Assembly: GCA_003693705.1 (NCBI GenBank)
Contig: RBZT01000312.1
Coordinates: 186,827 to 250,826, forward strand
Direction: 5' to 3'
Length of the DNA: 64,000 nucleotides
Origin: Polymyxa betae
Taxonomy: Eukaryota; Endomyxa; Phytomyxea; Plasmodiophorida; Plasmodiophoridae
The first letter of the stretch is position 1; each line of letters opens with the position of its first letter. The position numbers and the translations under genes were made by a program. The notes below the pieces were generated by a model, which saw only the letters and a program-made list of their open reading frames with translations, ran no database searches and had not been told where the DNA came from. Shown here in pieces: positions 46,271 through 57,447 of this stretch.

Positions 46271-48022
46271 TTATAATTTAAACGATAACGAATTCATTGT
46301 TGTTGTCGGTTTTAACGACGCTGGTTTCTCCTTTCCTCTTTGCGCTTCTGCATCTTGAATCTTCTTGAAGAAATCTCCAGATCGTGTATATTGGGTCGTA
46401 TCTTTGCCATCGGCGCCCGACCTGATTGTCGTATTCGTCTTGATCTCTTCCAATGCCGCCTTCTTGTCGCGTTTCGCCTTGAATCTGGCGTCGTATTTAG
46501 CCCGGACGTCATCGTCGGCGTTCTTCTGCTGGCGCTCCTTCTTGTTCTTCTCCTTCTTCGATCGTCTTCGCGCCTTCTTCTCGTCTCTGGATAGTTCTGT
46601 ATCGGCGACCGGCTCGTGCTTGTTCGGTTTGTAGACCTCCTCGGGCGCCATCGCCTGCGCTGAGCTGACCGCCATGGGAATGGCTTCCTCCATGGCGATG
46701 GCCGGCACGTTCTTTCGCACGACGACCTCGTCTCGGGCCGGTTTCGGCGTGAAATGGAAATTCGACAACGCATCGAGTTTGTAGCAGAGCGATGCGAATA
46801 GCGATGCGATCCCTTTATGCTCTTTCGAGAGCTCCTCTTCAGCTTCAGCAACGCCGGCCGCCTTCTCAACATATTCCTTCTCATAGAGTTCAGCGAGACC
46901 GATCTCGCTCTTATCGGTCTCCAGCTCAGAACGCGCTCGGAACGGTTTCTCAACCGGCTCGGCTTTCCTCTCGACATCGTCATACGCCCGGTCCTTGATC
47001 CGTTGACGAATCAGATCTTCGAGATCGTTGGTGACCTCCTGCGTGATCAAACTCGGCCGTTTATCGGCCATCTCAAAGTCGAGGTTGGCATCGGTCAGCG
47101 CATCAGCAGGGCGATCAGCGACCTTGGCTTCACCCATCAGCTCCCAAGGGCGTCCATTCAGATTCCGCTCTTCAAGCTGTTCGATTTCTTTCTTTAATCT
47201 CAGCTGCCGTTTCTTGAATTCGGACAGGCCCGCAAACTCGTCGTCGGAGGCGTCGGGCGCCGATTTCGACGACTTGTTGTCGTCGGCGAACATATCGTTG
47301 TACTGGGCGTCGGCGGCGCCATCGATATCGTGAAGAAGGTCGACCGGTTCTTCCTCGTTCTCGTCGTCGTCATCGGAGCCTTCCTCTTCTTCTTCAGCCT
47401 CATCATCCATCTCCATTTGATCAGCGAATCCCTCCATATCGTCCATATCGAAGAAGTCATCGTCAAGGTCGCTGCGAGAGCGCTTTTTCAACGCCGATTC
47501 CGTCGAGCCTTTATCGGATTCGTCGTCGTCTTCGTCAAGGTCGACCTCTTCATCGCCTTCGTCGGACTGCTCTTCGTCGTTGTCTTCGGATGGCGCTTCG
47601 TCATCATCGTCGGACGAACGCACATCTTCGTTCTCATCTTCGATCCGTTCCGAATGTTCATCTGATGACAGATCGGTGTCGTGCTGTTCCTCTTGAGCCA
47701 TATCACCAGCTTGGATCTGGGCGCGTTCGGCTGCAGCCAGATAATCAGCGAGACATTGCTGGACGCGATCCAGCAGCGGTTCTGTGCGAAGTTCGAGTTC
47801 CTCCCAGATCTGCTCGGCATCGAGGCCATCGACCATCAGCTCGGGTAGTGGACCGTATTCATCGAGGTCGTCGGCGTGATCGTACGCGACCTTGATCAAA
47901 TCGCGAAGTTCCGTTTGTAGGTTCGGATCTGGGGCGACGAATTTCTCAGGGGCGTTGATTATTTTTTCCAGCCGCTCGAATGCATCCTCGTGCCAGGATG
48001 CCAACTCGGCAGCGACTCCCAT
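46271..48022 (-). CDS. MPP10: U3 small nucleolar ribonucleoprotein MPP10
   Basis: MPP10 is an acidic core protein of the small-subunit processome, in a subcomplex with IMP3 and IMP4 on U3 snoRNA, required for 18S rRNA maturation in the nucleolus. This intronless frame encodes 583 residues (human 681). After an N-terminal helical domain with LDAEQIWEELELRTEPLLD (human FDDEQIWQQLELQNEPILQ) come long Asp/Glu-rich stretches, then RPWELMGEAKVADRPADA, ITQEVTNDLEDLIRQRIKD, SEIGLAELYEKEYVEKA, CYKLDALSNFHFTPKPA, VPAIAMEEAIPMAVSSAQAM and APEEVYKPNK, all co-linear with human MPP10. The C-terminus is a Lys/Arg-rich coiled segment ending MNSLSFKL. The ATG at 48022 is the only one before the conserved helix. 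Confidence 0.94.
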   Translation of the reverse strand: MGVAAELASWHEDAFERLEKIINAPEKFVAPDPNLQTELRDLIKVAYDHADDLDEYGPLPELMVDGLDAEQIWEELELRTEPLLDRVQQCLADYLAAAERAQIQAGDMAQEEQHDTDLSSDEHSERIEDENEDVRSSDDDDEAPSEDNDEEQSDEGDEEVDLDEDDDESDKGSTESALKKRSRSDLDDDFFDMDDMEGFADQMEMDDEAEEEEEGSDDDDENEEEPVDLLHDIDGAADAQYNDMFADDNKSSKSAPDASDDEFAGLSEFKKRQLRLKKEIEQLEERNLNGRPWELMGEAKVADRPADALTDANLDFEMADKRPSLITQEVTNDLEDLIRQRIKDRAYDDVERKAEPVEKPFRARSELETDKSEIGLAELYEKEYVEKAAGVAEAEEELSKEHKGIASLFASLCYKLDALSNFHFTPKPARDEVVVRKNVPAIAMEEAIPMAVSSAQAMAPEEVYKPNKHEPVADTELSRDEKKARRRSKKEKNKKERQQKNADDDVRAKYDARFKAKRDKKAALEEIKTNTTIRSGADGKDTTQYTRSGDFFKKIQDAEAQRGKEKPASLKPTTTMNSLSFKL

Positions 48023-48306
48023 TTTTTGTGGAAATTCAACCGATGATCAGGAATCCTGGATCAGATTTCAAGCGCAGTCCGCTGCGGGCTTTTCTCGAAA
48101 CCTTTTCAAAAATCTTTTGATTTTTTTTTCAATCCGTTTTCGACTTATGGTGAGCAAATGTCCAGATTTCCTGAATCAGTGGAACACCCAGCTGGAGTTT
48201 TAAGTGATTATTTCTTTGGAACATGTTTGCAAACCGTTCTATGTTTATTTCTGTTCTTAACTCTCTGGGTCGAAGATGGTACATTCGTTGTTAATCAACA
48301 CAGTCG

Positions 48307-49887
48307 ATGCAGCTCGACGATCTGAATGGAGAGGATCGCGTTGATATCGACGAACAGCATGAGACGTTCTTCGATTGGCAACCTAAAGACAGCGGCGGGC
48401 AGAAATTCACCTCTCTCCCTGCAGCATCTGTCGAAACTGTTGTCACGAATGAAAGGCAGAACAGGTTTTGTATCTTTATTTCAAACGTGTCTCGATTCTG
48501 ATGGATGCTCAAGGCGACAGATTCGTCAGGAATTTCGCTCATGGTCGCTGTTCCGATTCTGGGTCTGGATGCTCGTCGAATCACCAATTTTCAACGGCTT
48601 TATTCTGCTGATTATATTCAGCAATGTGGCCGCCATTATCTTGCAGATTAACAAAGTCCTCATCTTTCAATACGGTACCAACATGATGATGTTATAAACG
48701 GCGTTGATCTCCTCATCAGGATGGTATTTCTCGGTTCTGGACAACATCTTCCTTGGCATCTACCAGGCTGAATTACTGATGCGAATCTTCGTCTGGCGTT
48801 GGCGGTTCTTCTCAGACGGATGGAATCTATTCGGTTGGAGAAAGAGACCACTTCCTATCGTCAATTACTGACCGATGCCGCAGATCTGGTGGTTGTCGGG
48901 TTCTCGGTAATGGAGGTGTTCGCTTTGCTGTTCTTGGGCCAGATGTCCTTCATCAACCCAAAGATCCTTCGATTGCTGCGTTTGATTCGTACGATGAAGG
49001 GCATTCGAGCATTGCGAATTCTTCGAACAATCACCTTCGTGAATAGCCTGCAGGTGATTGCTGCCACCTTGCTACGATCTCTGCCTGCGATGGGCAGCAT
49101 TTTCGCTTTAGTCGCCTTAGTCATATGTATTGTGGTTTCAAACAGGCTATTTACAAATCTGACCATGGTACAGATGTATTCGCTATTATTGGCGTCAATC
49201 TCTATAAAGAAACTTTACCAGAAAGGTTCGGGTCGATATTCCTTGCAAGCTTCACGATGTTTCAGTTAATGACACTCGATGACTGGTAATAACAGAAAGA
49301 ACAAAAAAGCGATCAGCTGTTAAGGTTCTCCAGGTTCTTTATCTACCACGATGGCAGATCTAATAGTCCATTCCTATTTCTCTACCTAGCGACAGCCATC
49401 ATCATCGGGACGTTCATTCTCGTCAACCTGCTCACGGCTGTCATCGTGAACAACCTCGAACACTCCAACGACGCTTTGGCGAAAGAGCGCCAAATGGCCC
49501 AGACCCTGACGAGAAAGCGACTTGAACTTCAGCATGCCAAGAACCGTCTGAATCAGATTAAGGTTTATGAGACCCTCCTCTACATGTCACGTAATCACAC
49601 ATCTCTATAGCCTAGTAACATTACTGCATCGGCGCCCTCGCCAGCAACTATTCATATGAAGAACCCCAACAATCGCCCCGAATCCCTAAGAAGACAGAAA
49701 CTGATTTCGATGGCGATCATGCTACAGGTCAAGGCTTGTGCAATGGGGTTCTGAGGGGGACTAATGCTGTTGTTAGGGGGCTCTTGAAAGTCAAGTCAGC
49801 CAGTTTCAAACTCTGGAAAAGGTGCATGATGACCTCTGCTCTTCGCTACACAAATTTGTAGAAGAACCCCAAAACAATTCGTTATGA
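48307..49887 (+). CDS. CatSper-type voltage-gated cation channel subunit
   Basis: A single six-transmembrane-domain channel rebuilt from about six exons. S1 is SPIFNGFILLIIFSNVAAII; S2 SVLDNIFLGIYQAELLMRIF; S3 NLFDLVVVGFSVMEVFALLF after an intron at about 48831-48880; S4 ILRLLRLIRTMKGIRALRIL with regularly spaced Arg; then LQVIAATLLRSLPAMGSIFA (S5 start). The pore reads ERFGSIFLASFTMFQLMTLD-DW, with the T-x-D-x-W selectivity filter typical of the Ca2+-selective CatSper family, its Trp codon split by an intron. S6 is ATAIIIGTFILVNLLTAVIV, followed by a coiled coil (LTRKRLELQHAKNRLN) and a final heptad segment ending VEEPQNNSL. CatSper channels control flagellar beat through Ca2+; functional channels are tetramers of four different subunits, of which this is one. 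Which of CatSper1-4 it is cannot be judged. Confidence 0.75.
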
Positions 49888-49978
49888 TTTAGTGAATTCC
49901 GTAATGGTCACGTCGATAGAATAGAAACATGTAGAAAAATGATTAAGGAATTGCTAAGATCAAATCTATACTTTCTCT

Positions 49979-52785
49979 CTAATAATGACATTTCAAAGCA
50001 CCGATTGCCGGAATTGAACCGGACTGCAAATCATCCAGGGTTTTCATGACGAATTTGGCGATGCGATCAGGCGTAAATCCAAGCTCTTTGTAAATCACCT
50101 GTTCACCATGTCAATACTCGTGCTTGTGAAACACGAACAGGCTACCTCAGCAGGTGCAGATGCTCCCCATTCTGGAACAGCAACAGAGAAGTGAGCATGG
50201 CTTGACCATCCGAAATCGCCTTGAGCTTCAACAGAGAACACAGGAACTCCTACTGGAAGGACCTATTATAAAGGGTTAACATGAAAGATATGCATTCGAA
50301 AGCATTTGACCTGTCGACGGTATTCTTTCGATTGTTTACCAAAAAGTTCCAAACACGGAGCCGATACCACCGTTGTTGGGATGTTCTCGTGGTTGAGCTT
50401 CAAAGCCGCTTTTAGAGCAATGTTCACTTCAGTTCCGGTAGCAATCAGGCACACTGCAGGCGGAACATCTGCATATGGAGGCAATGAGCGACAGGATAGA
50501 ATTGCAGAGAATTATCTGACTGTTTTGCGTCGAGACTATCGTATAAGCTCCGAGCTTCACTTTTTCGGCGGAAGTATTGCCTAAATCAGTCGGCACATTC
50601 TGTCGAGAGAGTGCAATGACAGTGGGCCCGTTGACCGATTCAATAGCTGTAGAATACGCCCCGTTGACCTGATAATGTTAACAATAGGATTCAAAGTGAA
50701 CCTTGTTGATACTTCATTTTGATCAGCAGGACGCATCACAAGAAGATGTGGTGTAGCTCGAAGCAGAGCTAGAACCTCAACAGGTTGATGAGTTGGGCCA
50801 TCTTCTCCCAAACCGATAGAGTCGTGTGTCATAACGAATATATGACGAATTCGGCTCAAAGCAGCAATGCGAACAGCCTGGTATTAATTACAAGTATGCA
50901 ATGTACGAGGATGAGAACGCACAGGAAATCCATAAGTAATAAAGTTCAAGAAGGTAGCAGTAAAGGGGATCAGCCCGCCAAAAAGCGATATGCCGTTTCC
51001 GATTGCAAACATTGCATGCTCACGGACACCAAATCTGAAACAACAAGGTTAAAAAGCAGAATAACGAAAACAAGGCCAATACCTAATATAGCGACCGTCG
51101 GGTGTTTTAGGAGAAAAATCATAGGAGCAATTTAGATCAGTCAGTGTTGAAGGAGTTAAATCGGCCGCTCCTCCAACCAGTTCCGGTAAGACTTTTGCAA
51201 GAGCATTGAGAGTCTGATTTCGAGTTAAATGCATGAATGGTTTGTAATAGTACACCGTACAGCATGCGACATTCTCCGAGTAGCCAGCTCAGCGGAAGAA
51301 GCCTTCTGAGGTAGCCCACAGTTCCTAATAGCATTGAGCGAGTGACAGCAGACAGAATGATGGAATTTTACCATCCACGAGGCAGCTCCTCTGCGAACGT
51401 CCGGGTGAATTGAGCATGAAGCTGAGAATGTTTCACTTTGTACTAAGCAATGTTTAGGTCGAGACGGCAAAGTGGACAACATGAAACTCACCTCCTGGAC
51501 TAATCGCTTCCAGTCTTCATAGAGAGCAGTGTTACGATCGACAACGGTTTTGTAAAACTTCTTGACATTGTCGGGAACTATAAACGATTGTGCAGGATCA
51601 AATCCGACAGCGGATTTCATTTCAGCAAGAACTTCCGCACCTAGCGGCGCTCCATGCACACCTACGCTCTTAGTATTCACCACGATGAACCGTTACTAGA
51701 AGCTAACCATGCGTTCCTGCCTTCTTGGAAGTGTACCCAATGGTTGTTTTCAAGGAAATTAAAGTAGGCCGGTCAGTGACTGATTGAGCTTCCTGCATGA
51801 ACCGTTGAGCCAGCAAAATGCAACGAAATGCATCTTACTTTGATAGCAGCTTCAATAGCCTGATAGTCGGAGTCGCCGTCGTCAACAGTAATCGTATGCC
51901 AGCCATAAGCCTCAAAACGTTTGGGTACGTCCTCAGTGAATGAAAGCGAAGTATCTCCGTCAATTGTGATCTATTCGAGTTTAGGACACACTAGTAAGAG
52001 TAAAGGCACCGAATACAGACCTTATTATCATCATAGATGACGATCAATCGCCCAAGCTTGTTGTGCCCAGCTAAGGAGCATGCTTCACTGCTGACGCCCT
52101 CTTGTAGGTCACCATCACCGCAGAAGACATAGGTATAGTTATCCAAAATTGGGAAATCTGGTTGGTTATATAATGCAGCTTGGTGAACCTGTGCCATTGC
52201 CATACCAACTGTATCATCGCTTAGAACAGGGAAATTCAGAGCATGCTCGTGATACCAGCGGTTGAAATGCCTTGTCCTAAGGGGCCTGTCGTGGCTTCAA
52301 CTCCATGTGTATGACGAAATTCAGGATGTCCTGGTGTCACACTACCCCACTGACGAAACGACTAAAACAAATTCGTAAATCGAACTGTGCTGATAGTGAT
52401 GACACAATAAGACCTTGAGATCATCCATCGTAATGTTAAAGTCTAACAAGTGCAGCATTGTATAAAGCAAAGCGCAGCCTGAGCCATGATTAACGATAGT
52501 TTTCGATCAACAGCACCTCAGACCGTGCCCATTAGAAAGAACGAAACGGTCCCGGCCAGGCCATTTCGAGTCGGTTGGCGTCACACGAAGAAATTTGGTA
52601 AAGAGGATATGAGCTGCAGGCGCCATTCCAAGCGGCATGCCTAGATTCCAGGATCAGTTAAGTACGAAAGCTGGCAGCATATTACAAGCTGTACCTGGAT
52701 GGCCGGAATTGGCCTTCTGAACCATGTCAGCCGACAAGCACCGGATGGTAGCAAGGGCGACGTGGGTGATATCGTCGGTAATCAT
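49979..52785 (-). CDS. TKT: transketolase
   Basis: Thiamine-diphosphate enzyme that moves two-carbon units between sugar phosphates in the pentose phosphate pathway, cytosolic. The start gives [20 protein letters not shown] with [10 protein letters not shown], and later exons carry [75 protein letters not shown] (the GDG-type ThDP motif), [30 protein letters not shown] and [17 protein letters not shown]. The C-terminus ends [19 protein letters not shown] and a few residues later at 49979. The key His residues in HPG, NGHG and the D-G-P-T-H-Q-P loop are all present. Eight or more short introns split the gene. No transit peptide is seen. The fragments agree with the single-polypeptide transketolase family of eukaryotes and bacteria (about 660-680 residues). 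Confidence 0.92.
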
Positions 52786-53430
52786 AGTTAGACGTTTAAC
52801 GACCGCACGTTGCTGTATCAAATATATTTGGACGGAGATAGGTTTGACCGAACGATGAAGCAGTGAACCGAATAGATAAATAATGTCGCAATGCAGATGC
52901 AGAGCGCACTAAGTCGGTATCCTCCAATCCCGATCTAGATACACCAACAGTGCTTTGTTAGTCGACTCCAAGTCCTGATTTTCTTTCCAGAACTGATGCA
53001 TGGCTATTCTAGAACGATCCTTTGCTTGGATCTACACTTCGGATGTGCCTGGTTTTTACTCAAAAGTGTTTTGAGAATTAAGAGCTGCATTGTACACAGA
53101 ATGTTTGATATAAATTTATTTTGATGGGAAGATTAGTTTAGGATAATTGATCGTCGGTTCATGAGGTTTGCTCTATCCCAAACGTTCGCAGCTTCAGGAG
53201 CAAATTTTACTTGTTGTAATTGGTTTGCAGTACCTGTACAAGTCAATTATAAACCAGTCCGGAGTAAAAATCTGGTAAAATTACCATCGGTAGAGTTGCA
53301 ATCAGGCAGACCGATATTGACGAATTTTGGAGCAGCGCTGAGCAAGTATGTTTTTTGAGGTTTAGGAGTTTCGCATTCAGAAGAGTTCAGCCTTTTCCCA
53401 AGTCAGAATAGATTAGACTCAAAAAAGCCA
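52786..53430. other. spacer upstream of transketolase; one tiny candidate ORF
   Basis: A 30-codon minus-strand frame at 52909-53001 (MHQFWKENQDLESTNKALLV, then YLDRDWRIPT) looks coding-like and may be the last exon of an undetected small gene. I cannot attach upstream exons. The remainder up to the CAP-protein stop shows nothing. Confidence 0.25.
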
Positions 53431-55220
53431 TTACCCGGTAGGAGCTGGACGTAACATACTGGCAGCACCAGAGCCAACCGGACCAGCCGAACTAGGAGCT
53501 GATGTCAGTGGAGCAGTTGATGGCGCGATCGGAGCGACAAATGCTGAGGTAGGCGCTGGGGTGATCGACGCAGCTGAAGTTGGCGCTGGAGTAGCCGGAG
53601 CCGTTGAAGTTGGCGCTGGTGTGATTGGTGCAACAGATGCTGAGGTAGGCGCTGGAGTGACCGGAGCAGCTGAAGTTGGCGCTGGANNNNNNNNNNNNNN
53701 NNNNNNNNNNNNNNNNNNNNNNNNNNNNNNNNNNNNNNNNNNNNNNNNNNNNNNNNNNNNNNNNNNNNNNNNNNNNGCGCTGGAGTGACCGGAGCAGCTG
53801 AAGTTGGCGCTGTAGTGATTGGTGCCGCAGATACCGATGTAGGAGCCGGTGTAATCGGAGCCACAGATGCTGATGTAGGAGCTGGTGTTATGGGAATAGA
53901 TGAAGATGGCGCTGGAGTGATTGGTGCAACAGATGCTGAGGTAGGCGCTGGAGAGACCGGAGCACTTGACGTAGGTGCTGACGGATCACTGCACTCTATT
54001 GCAGGAACCGGTGTTTGTGGAGCTACAGACGTTGTTGAAGGAGCAGGTGTAATGGGAGCTGCCGATGCCGATGTAGGGGCCGGCGTAATCGGAGCCACAG
54101 ATGCCGATGTAGGAGCTGGTGTGATTGGGGCTGCAGATGCCGATGTCGGAGCAGGTGTAATTGGAGCCACAGATGCCGATGTAGGGGCCGGCGTAATCGG
54201 GGCCACAGATGCCGATGTAGGAGCAGGTGTAATCGGAGCCACAGATGCCGATGTAGGGGCCGGCGTAATCGGGGCCACAGATGCCGATGTAGGGGCAGGT
54301 GTAATCGGAGCCACAGATCCCGATGTAGGTGCCGGCGTAGGATCGTTGCATTCTGAAGTCGGAGCAGGTGTTTGTGGTACAGCATAAGTTGATGTAGGTG
54401 CTGGTGTAATCGGAGCTGTGGATGCTGATGTAGGAACCGGTGTACTCGGAGCCATAGAAGTCGCCGGTGTTTGTGTTGCAGCAAATGTTGATGTAGGGGC
54501 CGGGGTCATAGGAGCTACAGACGTCGATGTTTGGGGTGCAGGTTCGGATGTAATTATTGGAGTAGTGGTTGGCTGGCTGGTAGCAGCTGCAACAGAAACA
54601 GAAGTTGGCGAAGGGGTTGAGCTCCTTAGCTTCGAATGAAGATATTTTTGATGATCATACCCATAAGATGTTGACTTCTTGTAATGTTTGCTGAGTGGCG
54701 ACGGGGAAGACGAGCTTTGACACAGCTCATAGGGACGGTTGTAGAATGGGCAAACAGCATCATACATGCAAACAATCATAGACTCATTAGTGCTGCCGCT
54801 GATGCAATCATTTTGAGCACATCCGAAATAAGTCATATTCTGAAATGCCATTTGCTTGTAATTATTGCACTGGTAACCGTCGATACATGTGTTTAGATTA
54901 AGATTGTAGAAACGGTTTTCATCAAACCAGGTATGCACTGCTTTGTCGGCTGTCATATTCTGTCCAAAAGCGATATTTACGCCAGGAGTCATGTTCGAAT
55001 TGTCTTTTTGACATTTCATAGCAAACGACAAAGCTTTGAGAGCCAGTGCATTATCCCAAGAGAGCGAGCTTAAGGGTGAGCAAGGGATTGGGTTAACGTT
55101 GGAACGGAGAGCATTATGCGATGATATGATGTCCTCTATATCCGCCGATTTCAAGTTGGCCAGTGAACCCACAGCCAATAGTATCGATGAGATTACGAAA
55201 GTTTTGGTGATAGCCAGCAT
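53431..55220 (-). CDS. secreted CAP-domain protein with long Pro/Thr/Ser/Ala repeat tail
   Basis: The product starts with a signal peptide (MLAITKTFVISSILLAVGSL). Residues about 25-170 form a CAP (SCP/PR-1) domain: IISSHNALRSNVNPI, LSSLSWDNALALKALSFAMK, GVNIAFGQN, AVHTWFDENRFYN, YKQMAFQNMTYFGCAQNDC, ending SMIVCMYDAVCPFYNRPYEL. Of the usual CAP cavity residues, the first His (SSHNALR) is kept, but the G-E-N-I Glu is Val and the second His of the H-Y-T-Q motif is Asn, so the classical tetrad is incomplete. After a Ser-rich linker there is a tail of about 12-residue units of the type APTSASVAPITP, likely O-glycosylated, with Cys-containing interruptions (AIECSDPSAPT). The assembly gap of 90 N breaks the frame, but the true frame resumes and ends SMLRPAPTG at 53431. 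Confidence 0.78.
53490..54620. repeat. 36-bp tandem repeat array coding for Pro/Thr/Ser/Ala units, with assembly gap
   Basis: Imperfect units of about 36 bp encode APTSASVAPITP on the minus strand. On the plus strand the same array gives an open frame of GVIGATDADVGA units, which is a shadow. Positions 53687-53776 are 90 N. Matching the frame on both sides requires a gap length of 1 mod 3, so 90 is not the true size. Confidence 0.85.
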
Positions 55221-55634
55221 TTAGATATACCAATCAGCAATACAGCTAATATTAAAATACAAGCACGGTGGGATTGAAAACTCTTGATGAAGCGTCCAGT
55301 GTGAGTCACTAGCTATTAATCTTGGTTAAGTCGGGAAACATTCTTTATACGCCTTAGAAATATCTGTTGTACATCCAGCATCGCATCTCTCTCCAGTCCG
55401 GTTGGATCTGTATGTCGATAGGCATTCGCGATAAGGCAGCTAGACGCCTCACATAAATGATTGAGGACCTGTTACTACCGGTAGAAAGGAAGTGTCGAGT
55501 GGGGGGCCTTCCTTAGGTATGTAGACAGTACACACTGACTCTCTTTGGTCTTACGTTACTCCTCCAGTGAAACTGGGCACGTCTGAGCGCAATCATCAAA
55601 TGATTTCATTTCCGTAGATCGAGTTTCAATCGTC
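55221..55634. other. divergent spacer, nothing recognised
   Basis: About 410 bp between the starts of the CAP-domain gene and ALG1. No open frame, tRNA fold or repeat of note; presumably the promoters of both genes. Confidence 0.4.
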
Positions 55635-57317
55635 ATGGAGCTTGCTGGTAGGCACGGTGCCGTCCTCGTTCTCGGCGACATCGGGCGTAGCCCGCGAATG
55701 CAGTATCAAGCGCTATCGCTATCGAAGCATGGAGCGCGCATCGCTCTGATAGGCTATCGAGGGTAACTTCGTCGTTTTGCCTTACAGCCGACTCTTATAA
55801 TGCTTGGTCTACAAGATCACAGCCTTTTTCGGACGTAGTTGCAGATAAGAATATCACTATATATTACCTTCCGGAATGGGTTTATCGGCCAAAATCTCGA
55901 ATAATGTTCATAGCTTCTGTGCCATTTCGTATTTTCTTCGAATGCTTGGTCATTTTGTATACTCTTATTTGCTTGATACCGCATCCATCCTTTATTTTGG
56001 TCCAGGTACAGTCTTTGTGATGGCTGATCTGTTATCGTTTTTAGAATTGATTCAGAATCCTCCCTCCATTCCTTGTCTCATTATTGCCAAAATTGCGTCT
56101 CTGGTATTCAGATCTGATTTCATTATTGATTGGCATAATTTTGGATTCACAATTCTTGGTAAACGAAACGCGTTTTATCTGTTTGATCAACTAATTTTTT
56201 TAGGCCTACGACTTGGACGATCACATCCGTTTGTGAAGATTGCGTATCTGTACGAGAAGATATGTGGTCGAATGGCTGACCAAAGTATTTGTGTCACTGG
56301 TGCGATGCAGAAAGAACTTAGCTTGAATTGGAAAGTTCAAGCGTCTGTTTTGCATGATCGTCCTCCCGCCAAATTTCGTAGGCTCACGCTGGACAAAATC
56401 CACGAAGTAAACTGCCTTGTTTTAACCAATAATTTGTTATTCATTGGTTGTTTTTTCAGTTTTTCGTGAATTTTCAGAAATCCGGGTTGCTCGACGAGGC
56501 TTCGGATTGGCTCCCTCCTGTTTCCGAAAGGAAAAAACGGACAGTTATTACAGAAAAAGCCGATGGAATTGTTCGATATCGAGAGGGAAGACCTGCTGTG
56601 ATAGTGACATCAACCAGCTATACTCCTGATGAGAACATCGGAATGCTTCTCGATGCTCTTTTAATGTACGATCGTAATCATACGGCATCTGATCCTCGTC
56701 TGCTTGTTATCATTACGGGAAAGGGGCCACTGATGGAGTTTTATTCAAAAGAGATCGCACTGTTGAGTTTAGAGCACGTCAAAGTCATTCAAGTTTGGCT
56801 ATCTGCTGATGATTATCCGAGAATTCTTGGAAGCGCTGATCTTGGAGTCAGTCTACATATCTCGTCTTCAGGCTTAGATCTGCCAATGAAAGTTGTAGAT
56901 ATGTTTGGCTCAGGCCTTCCGGTGTGTGCTGTAGGATTCCCATGGTAAGGTGTTCAAGCTTTTGGAGGAATGGGTTTTTACTTTGCCAGTTTGGATGAAT
57001 TGGTTATCCACCGGAAGAATGGTCTTGTGTTTCATTCCAGTGCTGAACTTAAACAACAGCTTTCTGTAAGAATTATCTAAACTTGTTGACATGCTTTTCA
57101 AATCGCATAGGTAATCTTCAACAATGATTCATTATTAAGCGACATGCGCCAGGCGTTGAATCAGTTTATTGCTGTGCGCTGGGACGATTGCTGGAATCAA
57201 AATGCATTACCTTGCTTCATCAAAGCTCCAAAACCGACAACATTGCGATTTTATGTTATTTCAGGCTTATTAACATTATTAAGCATTCGATTTATAATCA
57301 GCATGTACAATTTATGA
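55635..57317 (+). CDS. ALG1: ALG1 beta-1,4-mannosyltransferase
   Basis: ALG1 adds the first mannose (from GDP-Man) to GlcNAc2-PP-dolichol on the cytosolic face of the ER during N-glycan precursor synthesis. The start [20 protein letters not shown] and [20 protein letters not shown] match the family's [14 protein letters not shown] signature. Later exons give a hydrophobic stretch ([18 protein letters not shown]), a region [11 protein letters not shown] (ALG1 has DWHNYGYSIL), [46 protein letters not shown], then [20 protein letters not shown] with [16 protein letters not shown]. The ALG1-specific G-V-S-L-H[11 protein letters not shown] motif is essentially perfect. The C-terminus has a hydrophobic stretch ([20 protein letters not shown]), so a membrane anchor may sit at this end. 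Several short introns, one near 55.76 kb. Confidence 0.9.
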
Positions 57318-57447
57318 AATAAAGACGATAACAGTTTCAACTAACTCGCTTCCTGAACTGTTGAAAGACGAGCTCGTCAGATGCACCGTAGCAAGCGTTT
57401 CTCAAACCTAGAAAGACGTGTTAGCTCTCCATAGAAAACTCTCTCTG

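Noticed and set aside
46340-47665. Several plus-strand frames, some hydrophobic, opposite MPP10
   Set aside because: Antisense of the acidic and basic low-complexity stretches of MPP10, which is co-linear with the family over its full length.
50003-50030. T-arm-like GGAATTGAACCGG resembling part of a tRNA gene
   Set aside because: It is inside the last transketolase exon, and no matching acceptor, D or anticodon stems surround it.
53785-54387. Long plus-strand frame of G-V-I-G-A-T-D-A-D-V-G-A repeats
   Set aside because: It is the antisense of the Pro/Thr/Ser repeat of the CAP protein; the minus strand has the signal peptide, CAP domain and natural stop.
55440-55520. Short inverted repeat around AAGGAAG...CCTTCCTT
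   Set aside because: Short and imperfect with a loop of uneven length, with no transposon-like flanks or target-site duplication; likely chance.
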